NCBI GenBank assembly: GCA_040702985.1
Contig: CP159991.1
Span: 372,001 to 436,000, forward strand
Reading direction: 5' to 3'
DNA length: 64,000 nt
From: Alloscardovia omnicolens
GTDB lineage: Bacteria > Actinomycetota > Actinomycetes > Actinomycetales > Bifidobacteriaceae
Both the position numbers and the translations under genes were made by a program. The notes beneath the pieces are model-generated. The model made no database searches and was not told the DNA's origin. It saw nothing but the letters and a program-made list of their open reading frames with translations. This document shows positions 25,608 to 34,315 of this stretch, one piece after another; position 1 is the first letter of the stretch; every line of letters begins with the position of its first letter.

Positions 25608-26996
25608 CTAACGCCATGTAATCCGTGCGATAAGAGCCTTATGGTCGGTACGAGGAATAACAGCGGTTTGAACTTGCGTTGCTGTGAGTTCGCGTGTATG
25701 GAGCACATGATCGATTTCAATCATGCTCGGCATCATAAACCATGAAGAAGGGAAAGTGACATGAGCGCCGCGATGCAATTCGAGGGAAGAATCAACTAGT
25801 CCAGCATTAATGGTGGCACGCAAGCTAGGATGGAAAACGCTGGAATTCAAATCGCCCATAACAATGGTGGGAACATCTGCTCCTGTTGCTAGTTGCCCCA
25901 AAGATGCAATATCGTGATGCCATTGTTGTGCGCCGCGCTGCGGAGAGTAAGGGTGAGTAGACACAATACGCACAGCATGGTTATTCACTTGTATGTGCAT
26001 CCATGGCGTTTGAGACCCCATATCCTCAAGCAGAGTAGATCCAGATTGAGTTGCTGGATAGCGAGACCAAAGGGCATTGTAACCAGCATTATCGTGCTCG
26101 GTTTTCTCACCTAACTGCTCAAAAGCCATAATCTGACTAATGCCTGCATCATGCAATCTCTGCACAAAATCATCGCTAACCTCTTGAACAGCAAGAACGT
26201 CAATATTCATCTGCTTAATGGTATGCATAATAACGCTAGTATCGGCATGACCATAACGAGCATTTACGGTCATCACTGTAACGAACTGTTGCTCACCTGT
26301 GTTTTCAGTAGAAACTGCAGAGTTAAAAGTTTGTCGGGGGGAGGCGAGCAGAGGCATGACTTCAGCGGGAAGTGGAACATAAAAAGTCAAAGACCATAAC
26401 AGATGCATAGCAAGCAATCCGATACTAACCCATATGTGCGCTCGCTGATGAGAGAAGACCGACCATCCTAGTAGCGCAATCAAGGGAATAGCAAGTAGGG
26501 GAATGAGCGCAATAGCGTACGGCAGCGGGTTATGCGCATCTGCTCCTGCAGGCAGATAGCGCAAAGACATCCACAAGGCAATAATAATCAAGAAAAACCA
26601 GATAATCATGGAAACTCTTTTCGTACGTTGACGCGGTAAACGCGATGATTGGCGTGCCAGTGAACCTGGACGTGTGCTTCGAGATGACGGTTTAGATCCA
26701 GATGAAGCACGTGCTTGCGATGATTTATTAGATGATCTGCTAGATGGGCTTCTAGAGGACACACTAGATGCACTAGAGGATACGCCAGCTCTTTCAAGGA
26801 GTTCGGAGCGAGCACTGCTAAAACCCTTCATATGCGATAGCGTGCGTGGATGATTTGCTGATTGTGAGCGCGAGTGTGAACCTGACCGGGGGACTGACTT
26901 CGACCTTGCGCTCGAATGCTTAACAGACGAAGCGCGCCCTCGAGAAGAAGACGCGCTTTTCGTTTGTGCTGTACGGCGAGACTTTTTAGTTGCCAC
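25608..26996 (-). CDS. Membrane-bound endonuclease/exonuclease/phosphatase (EEP) family protein
   Basis: A 462-residue protein in three parts. Residues 1-125 are a Ser/Arg-rich disordered basic tail; about 128-225 hold three membrane helices; the rest is an EEP domain with N-A-R-Y-G, Q-E-V (catalytic Glu), T-H-P-Y-S-P, G-D-L-N-S-S, I-D-H-V-L and the terminal T-D-H-K. The catalytic domain should face outside after three passes if the tail is cytoplasmic. Related bifidobacterial proteins are annotated as endonuclease/phosphatase; the substrate (DNA, phospholipid or phosphosugar) is not decided by sequence. The start overlaps the ffh stop by 11 bp, so it is coupled to ffh. Confidence 0.85.
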   Translation of the reverse strand: MATKKSRRTAQTKSASSSRGRASSVKHSSARSKSVPRSGSHSRSQSANHPRTLSHMKGFSSARSELLERAGVSSSASSVSSRSPSSRSSNKSSQARASSGSKPSSRSTRPGSLARQSSRLPRQRTKRVSMIIWFFLIIIALWMSLRYLPAGADAHNPLPYAIALIPLLAIPLIALLGWSVFSHQRAHIWVSIGLLAMHLLWSLTFYVPLPAEVMPLLASPRQTFNSAVSTENTGEQQFVTVMTVNARYGHADTSVIMHTIKQMNIDVLAVQEVSDDFVQRLHDAGISQIMAFEQLGEKTEHDNAGYNALWSRYPATQSGSTLLEDMGSQTPWMHIQVNNHAVRIVSTHPYSPQRGAQQWHHDIASLGQLATGADVPTIVMGDLNSSVFHPSLRATINAGLVDSSLELHRGAHVTFPSSWFMMPSMIEIDHVLHTRELTATQVQTAVIPRTDHKALIARITWR

Positions 26997-28626
26997 CGAG
27001 CAAACTACCTAATCCGCCAAAGCCTTCAGGAAGCTGAGGCGTATTTGGAATGTCTGGAACGTCCTGCTGCTTCATAAAAGAGGAACCTTGAGGGGCTGCA
27101 GGTTTTTTACCTGCTAAACGGTCGCGCAATGCCTGCTCTTCCTGGGCACGCTTCATTGGGTTACCACTCTTAGAGCGATTCTTCTTTTTCTGAGCGGCCT
27201 TGAGCTTCTTTCCCTTACGAGAATTTGCTGCTGGAGCGCCCATGCCCATAGCGCCTCCCATGCCAGGAATACCAACGGAATTTCCCATGCGCTTCATCAT
27301 TTTTGCAGCCTGTTCAAAACGCTGCAAAAGACCGTTGACCTGAGTTACGGTTACGCCTGAACCGTAAGCAATACGCGCACGGCGTGAACCGTTAATAATA
27401 GAAGGATTACGGCGCTCTTCAGGAGTCATTGAGCGGATAATAGCTTCAGTGCGGTCAATCTCTTTCTCATCGAGCTGTTCAAGTTCTTTACGGTGAGCAG
27501 CCATGCCAGGAATCATACCTAGCAAAGATTTCATAGAGCCGAGCTTGCGTACTTGCTGCAGCTGCTCAAGGAAGTCATCGAGACCAAAAGTGCCCTCAGA
27601 CATTTTTGCAGCGGCCTTCTTGGCTTCTTCCTCATCAAACTGCTTTTGAGCTTGCTCAATCAAGGTGAGAATATCACCCATATCGAGAATACGAGAGGAC
27701 ATACGATCTGGATGGAAGACTTCAAAGTCTTTGAGGCCTTCACCAGTAGAGGAGAAAAGAATTGGCTTGCCGGTTACGCTAGCCACAGATAATGCAGCAC
27801 CACCGCGAGCATCGCCATCGACCTTAGAGAGCACAACGCCAGTAAAGTCAACGCCTTCGTCGAAGGCTTTTGCCGTTGCTACAGCATCTTGACCAATCAT
27901 GGCGTCAATAACGAAAAGAATTTCGTGTGGATTCACGGCATCGCGAATATTGCGGGCTTGCTGCATCAATTCTTCGTCAACGCCTAAGCGACCAGCGGTA
28001 TCGATAATAACCGTGTCATACATTTTTTGCTGTGCATAGACGATAGAATCGCGTGCAACTTGTACCGGATCGCCAGCATCTTGACCGGGTGTAGCAGTTC
28101 CTGCGGCTACAGCCTCCGATGATACGCCACGTTGCGGTGCGAAAACTTCCACACCAGCACGCTCGCCCACAACTTCCAACTGTGTTACAGCATTAGGACG
28201 CTGCAAATCAGCAGCCACGAGCAATGGAGTGTGCCCAGCATCTTTAAGCCAATATCCAAGCTTGCCAGCCAAGGTAGTTTTACCAGCACCTTGCAGACCT
28301 GCCAGCATGATAATGGTTGGAGGATTCTTTGCAAAATTGAGCGGACGATCAACACCTGCGCCCAAAACAGCAGTCAACTCTTCGTGCACAATAGACACGA
28401 CTTGTTGCGCAGGATTTAACGCGTCACTAACTTCAGTGCTCAATGCGCGTTCGCGAATGCGTCCGGTAAAGGAACGCACCACATCCACAGCTACGTCCGC
28501 ATCAAGTAAAGCGCGACGAATTTCGCGAATTGTGCCGTCAATGTCAGCTTCAGACAACTTACCCTTGGAACGCAGATTCTTAAAAGCGTTCGAAAGGCGA
28601 TCGGTGAGGGAACTGAATGTAGCCAT
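26986..28626 (-). CDS. ffh: Signal recognition particle protein Ffh
   Basis: SRP54 GTPase that targets nascent membrane and secreted proteins to FtsY. N domain, then G domain with G-L-Q-G-A-G-K-T-T at 110-118, D-T-A-G-R and the S-K-V-D-G guanine-specificity motif, then the M domain, which is rich in Met and Gly (M-G-N-S-V-G-I-P-G-M-G-G) and followed by a basic Lys-rich tail. The length of 546 residues is usual for actinobacteria. It lies 85 bp after cysS on the same strand. Confidence 0.97.
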   Translation of the reverse strand: MATFSSLTDRLSNAFKNLRSKGKLSEADIDGTIREIRRALLDADVAVDVVRSFTGRIRERALSTEVSDALNPAQQVVSIVHEELTAVLGAGVDRPLNFAKNPPTIIMLAGLQGAGKTTLAGKLGYWLKDAGHTPLLVAADLQRPNAVTQLEVVGERAGVEVFAPQRGVSSEAVAAGTATPGQDAGDPVQVARDSIVYAQQKMYDTVIIDTAGRLGVDEELMQQARNIRDAVNPHEILFVIDAMIGQDAVATAKAFDEGVDFTGVVLSKVDGDARGGAALSVASVTGKPILFSSTGEGLKDFEVFHPDRMSSRILDMGDILTLIEQAQKQFDEEEAKKAAAKMSEGTFGLDDFLEQLQQVRKLGSMKSLLGMIPGMAAHRKELEQLDEKEIDRTEAIIRSMTPEERRNPSIINGSRRARIAYGSGVTVTQVNGLLQRFEQAAKMMKRMGNSVGIPGMGGAMGMGAPAANSRKGKKLKAAQKKKNRSKSGNPMKRAQEEQALRDRLAGKKPAAPQGSSFMKQQDVPDIPNTPQLPEGFGGLGSLLGGN

Positions 28627-28711
28627 AAGTCCTTATTCTTTCACTGCTCGTTCGGCGGGCTTGCCGGTTGAGTATTCCTTTTATTTTACGATTATTTACG
28701 GTATCTGCCCG

Positions 28712-30319
28712 TTAGGAACGAGCCACTTTCCATGTTGATCCTTGCGGACCATCTTCAATAGTAATACCTGCATCGCTCAGCGCGTCACGAATAGCGTCAG
28801 CCTGTGCAAAATCTTTGGATGCGCGAGCCTGAGCGCGAGCATCAAGTTGAGCGTTAATGAGCTTATCTAGAATACTGTTCATAGCGTTATCTTGATGAGT
28901 ATTACTGGACGATGTAGAAGAAGTCCATGTGGAGCTGAGCGGATCAAGACCTAAAACGTCAAGCATAGAACGCACAGCATTGGCGCTCGCTTCAACGTCG
29001 TCAATCCTATTCTCACTCATGGCAGTATTTCCTTGACGAAGAGTGCTGAAAATAGCGGCTAAAGTGCCAGGAATATTGAAATCGTCATTCATAGCATGAA
29101 CGAAGGCTTCTGGTAAATCATCAGCGCTCATCTGTGAAATATCATCAGTGCTTTTCATCTCAATATCGTGCTGAGCAAGCAGTTCGGCAGCACGATCCAG
29201 GAAACCGGAGATACGTTCATACGCCGAACGTGCTTCTTGCAAAGTTTGGTCGCTCCATTCCAACATAGAACGATACTGCACGCCGCCCAGAGCATAGCGC
29301 ACAATCCATGGCGTATAGCCTTCGAGCACGTTATCCAAGCTCAAACCGTTGCCTAAAGACTTGCTCATCTTTTCGCCCTTTTGAGTCACCCATGCAGAAT
29401 GCATCCATACGTGAGCAAATCCCCAGCCGGCTGCATGAGATTGAGCAACCTCATTTTCATGATGGGGGAAGCGCAAGTCCAAACCGCCACCGTGAATGTC
29501 AAAATCATCACCCAAATATTTGTGACTCATGGCTGAGCATTCAATATGCCATCCAGGACGTCCTGTGCCAAAAGGAGTATCCCAGCGAGCGCTTAACGGG
29601 TCGCTATCTTTAGGCGCTTTCCATAACGCAAAATCACGTGCAGAATGCTTGTCTTCCGATAGGTCGGCGGCATCTACAGGATTGTATTTATCGTTGCCAG
29701 CCTTATCGATGGACGGTGCAGCTGCTTCTACCTCTGCATCTGCGTCTGTAGATTGTTCGGCATTCACATCAAGAGCAGCGCTTTGCGTGCCTGATTCTTG
29801 ATGCGTTAATTCGCCGTACTTGTCCCAACTTGGCACATCAAAATATACATTGCCAGAAGGGCTACCATCTGCATTTGGTACCACATACGCATGGCCACGC
29901 TCAATCAGGCGAGAAATCAAATCAATCATTTCTGGCACGTGACCAGTTGCGCGAGGCTCATATGTAGGAGGCAGAACGCCAAGCAAATTATAAGCTCCAG
30001 TAAATTCACGCTCATAAATATATGCGCGCTGCCACCATTGCTGTCCAGCTGCTGCAGACTTATCAAGAATTTTGTCATCAATATCGGTGACGTTGCGAAT
30101 AAACGTCACATCATAACCGAGCTTCATAAACCAACGGCGCACAATATCAAAAGCAACAGCTGCACGCAAATGTCCCACATGAGGAGAGCTTTGCACTGTA
30201 GCGCCACACACATACATGCCTACATGTCCTGGACGCAAAGGCTCAAAAGGAATGATGCTATGCGTCGCCGTGTTATAGACTTTTTGTGTGGCTGCTGCCT
30301 TCGACATAGTAATACTCAT
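28712..30319 (-). CDS. cysS: Cysteinyl-tRNA synthetase
   Basis: Class I synthetase for tRNA-Cys. The zinc ligands are visible in V-C-G-A-T, G-W-H-I-E-C-S-A-M-S and H-H-E-N-E; the HIGH variant is H-V-G-H, and KMSKS is K-M-S-K-S-L-G-N. The 535 residues include an insert of about 45 acidic residues around 185-230 relative to E. coli CysS. Starts at 30319 or, four codons later, 30307 are both possible; neither has a Shine-Dalgarno, and TAATCT lies just upstream. Confidence 0.96.
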   Translation of the reverse strand: MSITMSKAAATQKVYNTATHSIIPFEPLRPGHVGMYVCGATVQSSPHVGHLRAAVAFDIVRRWFMKLGYDVTFIRNVTDIDDKILDKSAAAGQQWWQRAYIYEREFTGAYNLLGVLPPTYEPRATGHVPEMIDLISRLIERGHAYVVPNADGSPSGNVYFDVPSWDKYGELTHQESGTQSAALDVNAEQSTDADAEVEAAAPSIDKAGNDKYNPVDAADLSEDKHSARDFALWKAPKDSDPLSARWDTPFGTGRPGWHIECSAMSHKYLGDDFDIHGGGLDLRFPHHENEVAQSHAAGWGFAHVWMHSAWVTQKGEKMSKSLGNGLSLDNVLEGYTPWIVRYALGGVQYRSMLEWSDQTLQEARSAYERISGFLDRAAELLAQHDIEMKSTDDISQMSADDLPEAFVHAMNDDFNIPGTLAAIFSTLRQGNTAMSENRIDDVEASANAVRSMLDVLGLDPLSSTWTSSTSSSNTHQDNAMNSILDKLINAQLDARAQARASKDFAQADAIRDALSDAGITIEDGPQGSTWKVARS

Positions 30320-30501
30320 ACATAAGAGATTATTAGTGTTGTGCGACAGCGTACGAGCTTTGTTGAGCCTTGTTCACGAAAAACTGAGACCCTACACAAT
30401 CCAGGGCATACAGACCACAACAAGAGGCTATCAGCGAACACATCCTGCAGTATTGCCCGTTACATAACTATCACGTAAAGACCGCGTGGCACAATGTTTA
30501 T

Positions 30502-31251
30502 ATGACTGAAACTTCCAAGCCTTATGTCCTCATTGTGCAGCACGCATCATGGGAACGTCCGGGAAATATCCAGGAATCTCTTGAAGAAGCAGGCATTCCT
30601 ACTCGGATTATCACCATTGCGACCGAGAAAAAACCTGATTTACCTGCGCCTGAGGAGTATTGCGGAGTTGTTCTTATGGGCGGACCTATGGGCGCGCTTG
30701 ATTTTGAGGAATATCCAGGCTTGAAGGCAGAGCAGAAAATAGTTAAAGCAGCCGTTCAAGTCCAAAAACCAGTGTTAGGTGTGTGCTTAGGGCATCAGAT
30801 TATTGCTGCAGCTTTAGGGGGTAAAGTCAAAAAAGGTAAGGAAGCAGAAATTGGTTTCGGTCATATTGACCGCGTTAATCGTCACGATTTCGCGCCGATG
30901 GATTCAGCAGGTATGACCGTTTTGCATTGGCATAATGACGTGGTTACGGCTCCTGAAGGTGCTACTGTTATCGCCAAAAGTGATGCGACGAAAGTGCAGG
31001 CTTTTGCCTATGGCTCAGCTGTGGGTTTGCAATATCATTTAGAGGTTACGCCCACTCTTATGGAACAGTGGCTTGAACAGCCTGAGATGGTGAAGGGCTT
31101 GAAGAAGTCTCACATGAAGAAAATTCGTGAGGATTTCCATGAATATGAGTCAGCTTTGCATCGAATAGCGGATACGACTTTCTCGGCATTTGCTGCGCGT
31201 TGTGCCAGTTATGCTCGGGTGCTTATGGAAGAAGCTGTTGCTGCAGACTAA
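30502..31251 (+). CDS. Class I glutamine amidotransferase (GMP synthase GATase-like)
   Basis: A stand-alone 249-residue glutaminase domain. The nucleophile elbow is G-V-C-L-G-H-Q with Cys95, and the rest of the triad is His179 and Glu181 in Q-Y-H-L-E-V. Free-standing members of this group include GMP-synthase-like and gamma-glutamyl hydrolase proteins; there is no partner synthetase adjacent, so the acceptor is unknown. CACAAT lies six bases before the ATG and there is no ribosome site, which suggests a leaderless mRNA, divergent from cysS. Confidence 0.85.
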   Translation: MTETSKPYVLIVQHASWERPGNIQESLEEAGIPTRIITIATEKKPDLPAPEEYCGVVLMGGPMGALDFEEYPGLKAEQKIVKAAVQVQKPVLGVCLGHQIIAAALGGKVKKGKEAEIGFGHIDRVNRHDFAPMDSAGMTVLHWHNDVVTAPEGATVIAKSDATKVQAFAYGSAVGLQYHLEVTPTLMEQWLEQPEMVKGLKKSHMKKIREDFHEYESALHRIADTTFSAFAARCASYARVLMEEAVAAD

Positions 31252-31390
31252 GTGATGCGCATTGTGTGCAACCTCGTATTGCGTGTGCTTGTGTAGCATA
31301 ACCGATGAAGTAATGCGATTGCTGAAGCAATGCGACTGCGATATGTAATTTTAGATATATAACTGTGAGATACGACTGTAGAGGTTTTTC

Positions 31391-33328
31391 GTGCCTATTC
31401 ATGATATTGGCTTAGAGAATGTGTCCCTTGATTTTGCAACAAAAACGATTTTCCGAGATGTGACTCTCGGCGTTGTTGAAGGTGACCGTATTGGCATCGT
31501 GGGTAAAAATGGAGATGGAAAATCCACCTTATTGCGCATTCTAGCTGGATTACAGCCTGTGGATTCGGGTCGCGTGACGCAACGCGGCGGTTTAAGTTTG
31601 GGAATGCTTGATCAGCGCGACAGTTTAGACGATTCCGCTACGGTACAGCAAGCAGCTTTAGAAGGTCGCGAGGAATATGAGTGGGCTGCTGATGCGAATT
31701 CTCGTTCTATTGTAGAAACGCTTTTGCTGGATATTCCACTCGACACGACCGTGGGAACGCTCTCGGGCGGTCAGCGTCGCCGCGTCGATTTAGCGCGTCT
31801 TTTACTGCGTGATTGGGATATTTTAGTGCTTGATGAGCCGACTAACCATTTAGATATGCCTACTATTCACTGGTTGGCGGCGCATCTAAAAAATAGGTGG
31901 TCTGTTAATGCTGGCGCTTTACTGGTAGTAACCCACGATCGCTGGTTCCTTGACGAAGTGTGCACGCGTATGTGGGAAGTGCACGACGGTACGATTGATC
32001 CTTTCGAAGGTGGATATTCCGCGTATATGATGCAGCGAGTCGAGCGTGAACGCCAAGCCGATGTTGCAGAAACTAAGCGCAGAAATTTGGCGCGCAAGGA
32101 GTTGGCATGGCTCACACGTGGTGCTCGCGCTCGCTCTACCAAGCAGAAATTCCATGTGAAAGCTGCTCAAGAATTGATTGCTGATGTTCCAGAACCTCGT
32201 AACGTGGTGGAGCTGAAAGCAATGGCTACGTCCCGTCTGGGTAAACAAGTTGTGGATTTGATTGACGTGACGCAGGTCTACGAGCAACATGACGGTCAGC
32301 GCACAGCAGATTGCGTATCGGTGGACATTACTGAAGATGGTGATACCGGAGCAGCAGTAACACGCACAGTTACCGGCAAACGCATTCTCGATAACGTTAC
32401 GTGGCTTATTGGCCCAGGAGATCGTTTTGGTATTGTGGGCGCTAACGGTGTGGGTAAATCCACACTTCTCAAAATTATTGACGGCTCGCTGCCTCCTACT
32501 GCAGGTCACGTCAATATTGGAAAAACTGTTAAATTTGCCGTGTTATCGCAGCGTTTAGATGAGCTGGAGAAGCTAGGCAAGTATCGTGTGAAAGAAGTTT
32601 TAAGCCGTTATAAGCCAAGCTATATTGTAGATGGAAAGGAAACGACTCCAGGTCAGTTAATGGAGCGTTTAGGTTTTTCAGCCGCGCAACTCATGACTCC
32701 GATTGCTGATCTTTCTGGTGGACAGAAGCGTCGTATGCAGTTGCTACTCATTTTGTTAGATGAGCCAAATGTTCTGATTATGGATGAGCCTGGCAATGAT
32801 TTAGATACGGATATGCTCACCGTTATGGAAGATTTGCTGGATACATGGCCAGGAACTCTTATTGTAGTGTCGCACGATGCGTATTTGCTGGAACGTGTAA
32901 CAGACCACCAATTTGCTATTTTTGACGGTAAAATTCGGCATTTGCCAGGCGGTGTAGACGATTATTTTGCTCTGCTCGAAGGTAAAGATGTGGCTGATAA
33001 TCCTATCTCTGGTGGAATCGTAAGCACAGGCAGTCAGTCCGTGCTCACTCATGCAGGTTCGCAAAAACAGTCCGATTCTTCACAGGCGTCTGATGATAAA
33101 GCCACGCGCATAGCGAAACGTGAAGCATCGAAACGTATGAGCGCAATTGAGCGAAAAATCGCGAAACTTCAAGAAGAATCTGAACGTGTGGAAGCCGATA
33201 TGGCTACACATGATCCAAGTGATTTTGTGGGGCTGAATGAACTGAACAGTGCTCTGGAAGAGGCGCGTTCACAAATTGAAGAACTCGAAATGGAATGGCT
33301 CGAAAAGAGCGAGATAGTAGAGGGGTAA
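31391..33328 (+). CDS. ABC-F family ATP-binding protein
   Basis: Soluble protein with two ABC ATPase domains and no membrane part, acting on ribosomes in known ABC-F members (translation factor or antibiotic protection). First domain: Walker A G-K-N-G-D-G-K-S-T (38-46), signature L-S-G-G-Q, D-E-P-T-N-H-L-D. A linker of about 90 residues rich in Arg/Lys, then the second domain with G-A-N-G-V-G-K-S-T, L-S-G-G-Q-K-R and D-E-P-G-N-D-L-D. A C-terminal coiled coil ends the protein, as in Uup. A GTG start with AGAGG upstream. No resistance phenotype can be assigned. Confidence 0.9.
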   Translation: MPIHDIGLENVSLDFATKTIFRDVTLGVVEGDRIGIVGKNGDGKSTLLRILAGLQPVDSGRVTQRGGLSLGMLDQRDSLDDSATVQQAALEGREEYEWAADANSRSIVETLLLDIPLDTTVGTLSGGQRRRVDLARLLLRDWDILVLDEPTNHLDMPTIHWLAAHLKNRWSVNAGALLVVTHDRWFLDEVCTRMWEVHDGTIDPFEGGYSAYMMQRVERERQADVAETKRRNLARKELAWLTRGARARSTKQKFHVKAAQELIADVPEPRNVVELKAMATSRLGKQVVDLIDVTQVYEQHDGQRTADCVSVDITEDGDTGAAVTRTVTGKRILDNVTWLIGPGDRFGIVGANGVGKSTLLKIIDGSLPPTAGHVNIGKTVKFAVLSQRLDELEKLGKYRVKEVLSRYKPSYIVDGKETTPGQLMERLGFSAAQLMTPIADLSGGQKRRMQLLLILLDEPNVLIMDEPGNDLDTDMLTVMEDLLDTWPGTLIVVSHDAYLLERVTDHQFAIFDGKIRHLPGGVDDYFALLEGKDVADNPISGGIVSTGSQSVLTHAGSQKQSDSSQASDDKATRIAKREASKRMSAIERKIAKLQEESERVEADMATHDPSDFVGLNELNSALEEARSQIEELEMEWLEKSEIVEG

Positions 33329-33398
33329 AAGCCGCGGAAGATTTACTATCCATTGATGAAAAAGACTGGTAGATTAAATCTTTAACGAATACGGTAAA

Positions 33399-33439
33399 GG
33401 CTCTATTTTATCCGCTTTATCCGCGCAATAAATAGAGCC
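33399..33439. terminator. Possible terminator hairpin between convergent genes
   Basis: GGCTCTATTT and AAATAGAGCC form a 10-bp stem with a 21-base loop between the ABC-F gene and a convergent small gene. The long loop makes it a weak terminator candidate. Confidence 0.4.
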
Positions 33440-33518
33440 AGCAGTTCCCCGTTTACGTGCATATTTAGTGTCTTTTCGTCGAATATCAGTCGATGATCAC
33501 AGAGTATTCAATGTACAG

Positions 33519-33968
33519 TTAATAGCGTGTTCCATAGAAGAAATACTCACTACTATCTGAATCATAGAAAATCACTAAAAGACTATCGTCTTTAACTGTA
33601 ATTTTGTGGTAGAGCAGGGATGGGTTTGAGAGTTTTGCTGTGGATATAGAAAAGGAATTATTCACGTCCTTCACCAAGCTAGATACACGCGAATCCTCAG
33701 TTTTGGCAAGTGGAACAAAATTCTTGGTATCTACCAGCCCGGTTGGTCTATCTTTACTCACAGTCAAACTTCCATAATATAAGCGACCGTCCCAAGCGGA
33801 TTCCGTATGAAAAGACTCAATTTTTATGGAAGAGGGAATTTCGACTCCAAAAATCTCTAAAACGACCTGTTTAGGCTGGTTCTCATAGAAAAATAGCGTG
33901 CAGATAAGAGCGGCGACTGAGATGAGAATTGCAGCAAGTGTGGCAATACGCCATGATATCTTTTTCAT
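33519..33968 (-). CDS. Uncharacterised protein with one N-terminal membrane segment
   Basis: A 149-residue protein that I do not recognise. The N-terminus is M-K-K-I-S-W-R followed by a hydrophobic stretch of about 20 residues, fitting an uncleaved signal-anchor; the rest is a polar, beta-rich outer part ending Y-F-F-Y-G-T-R-Y. No cysteines remain after the membrane segment apart from one inside it. It is divergent from the anchored-repeat operon with 347 bp between, and convergent with the ABC-F gene. The ribosome site is weak. Confidence 0.6.
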   Translation of the reverse strand: MKKISWRIATLAAILISVAALICTLFFYENQPKQVVLEIFGVEIPSSIKIESFHTESAWDGRLYYGSLTVSKDRPTGLVDTKNFVPLAKTEDSRVSSLVKDVNNSFSISTAKLSNPSLLYHKITVKDDSLLVIFYDSDSSEYFFYGTRY

Positions 33969-34251
33969 TTTCGAGCTTTTCTGTAGGAAAGATATACAAA
34001 ATATTCATGAGCAGAAGCAGAGAAGCACTGTTTTAAATTATCTATTGATGTGAGTATACCGTGGGATTTATCTCATCTTTAGCTTGTATGACCTATGTTT
34101 CACTCTTTTACCCCTTTAAATATAGGGCCGCATCAATCATGCGTGGTTGAGAACGTGGCGCTTGTGCCCCAAAGAAATAAGAGCGTCTGCTGGCATTCTC
34201 TATCAACATTGTCTTGTGAGTGCTTGCCGAATAAACATGAACACGGTACAC

Positions 34252-34279
34252 TTGAGCCAATGGGCACGGTGCTCATAAT
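34252..34279 (+). promoter_or_regulatory. Predicted promoter of the anchored-repeat operon
   Basis: -35 TTGAGC (34252-34257) and -10 CATAAT (34274-34279), 16 bp apart, about 36 bp before the first start codon. I looked for a Zur- or DtxR-like palindrome over 33969-34315 and saw no convincing one; otherwise this 347-bp gap holds nothing recognisable. Confidence 0.5.
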
Positions 34280-34315
34280 GTTGCGATTCTTAACTTACAT
34301 GGTAGAAAGACCATA

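Noticed and set aside
33969-34315. Zur, DtxR or Fur box in front of the anchored-repeat operon
   Set aside because: I looked for AT-rich dyads of the right length and found none convincing, so metal regulation is not claimed from sequence.
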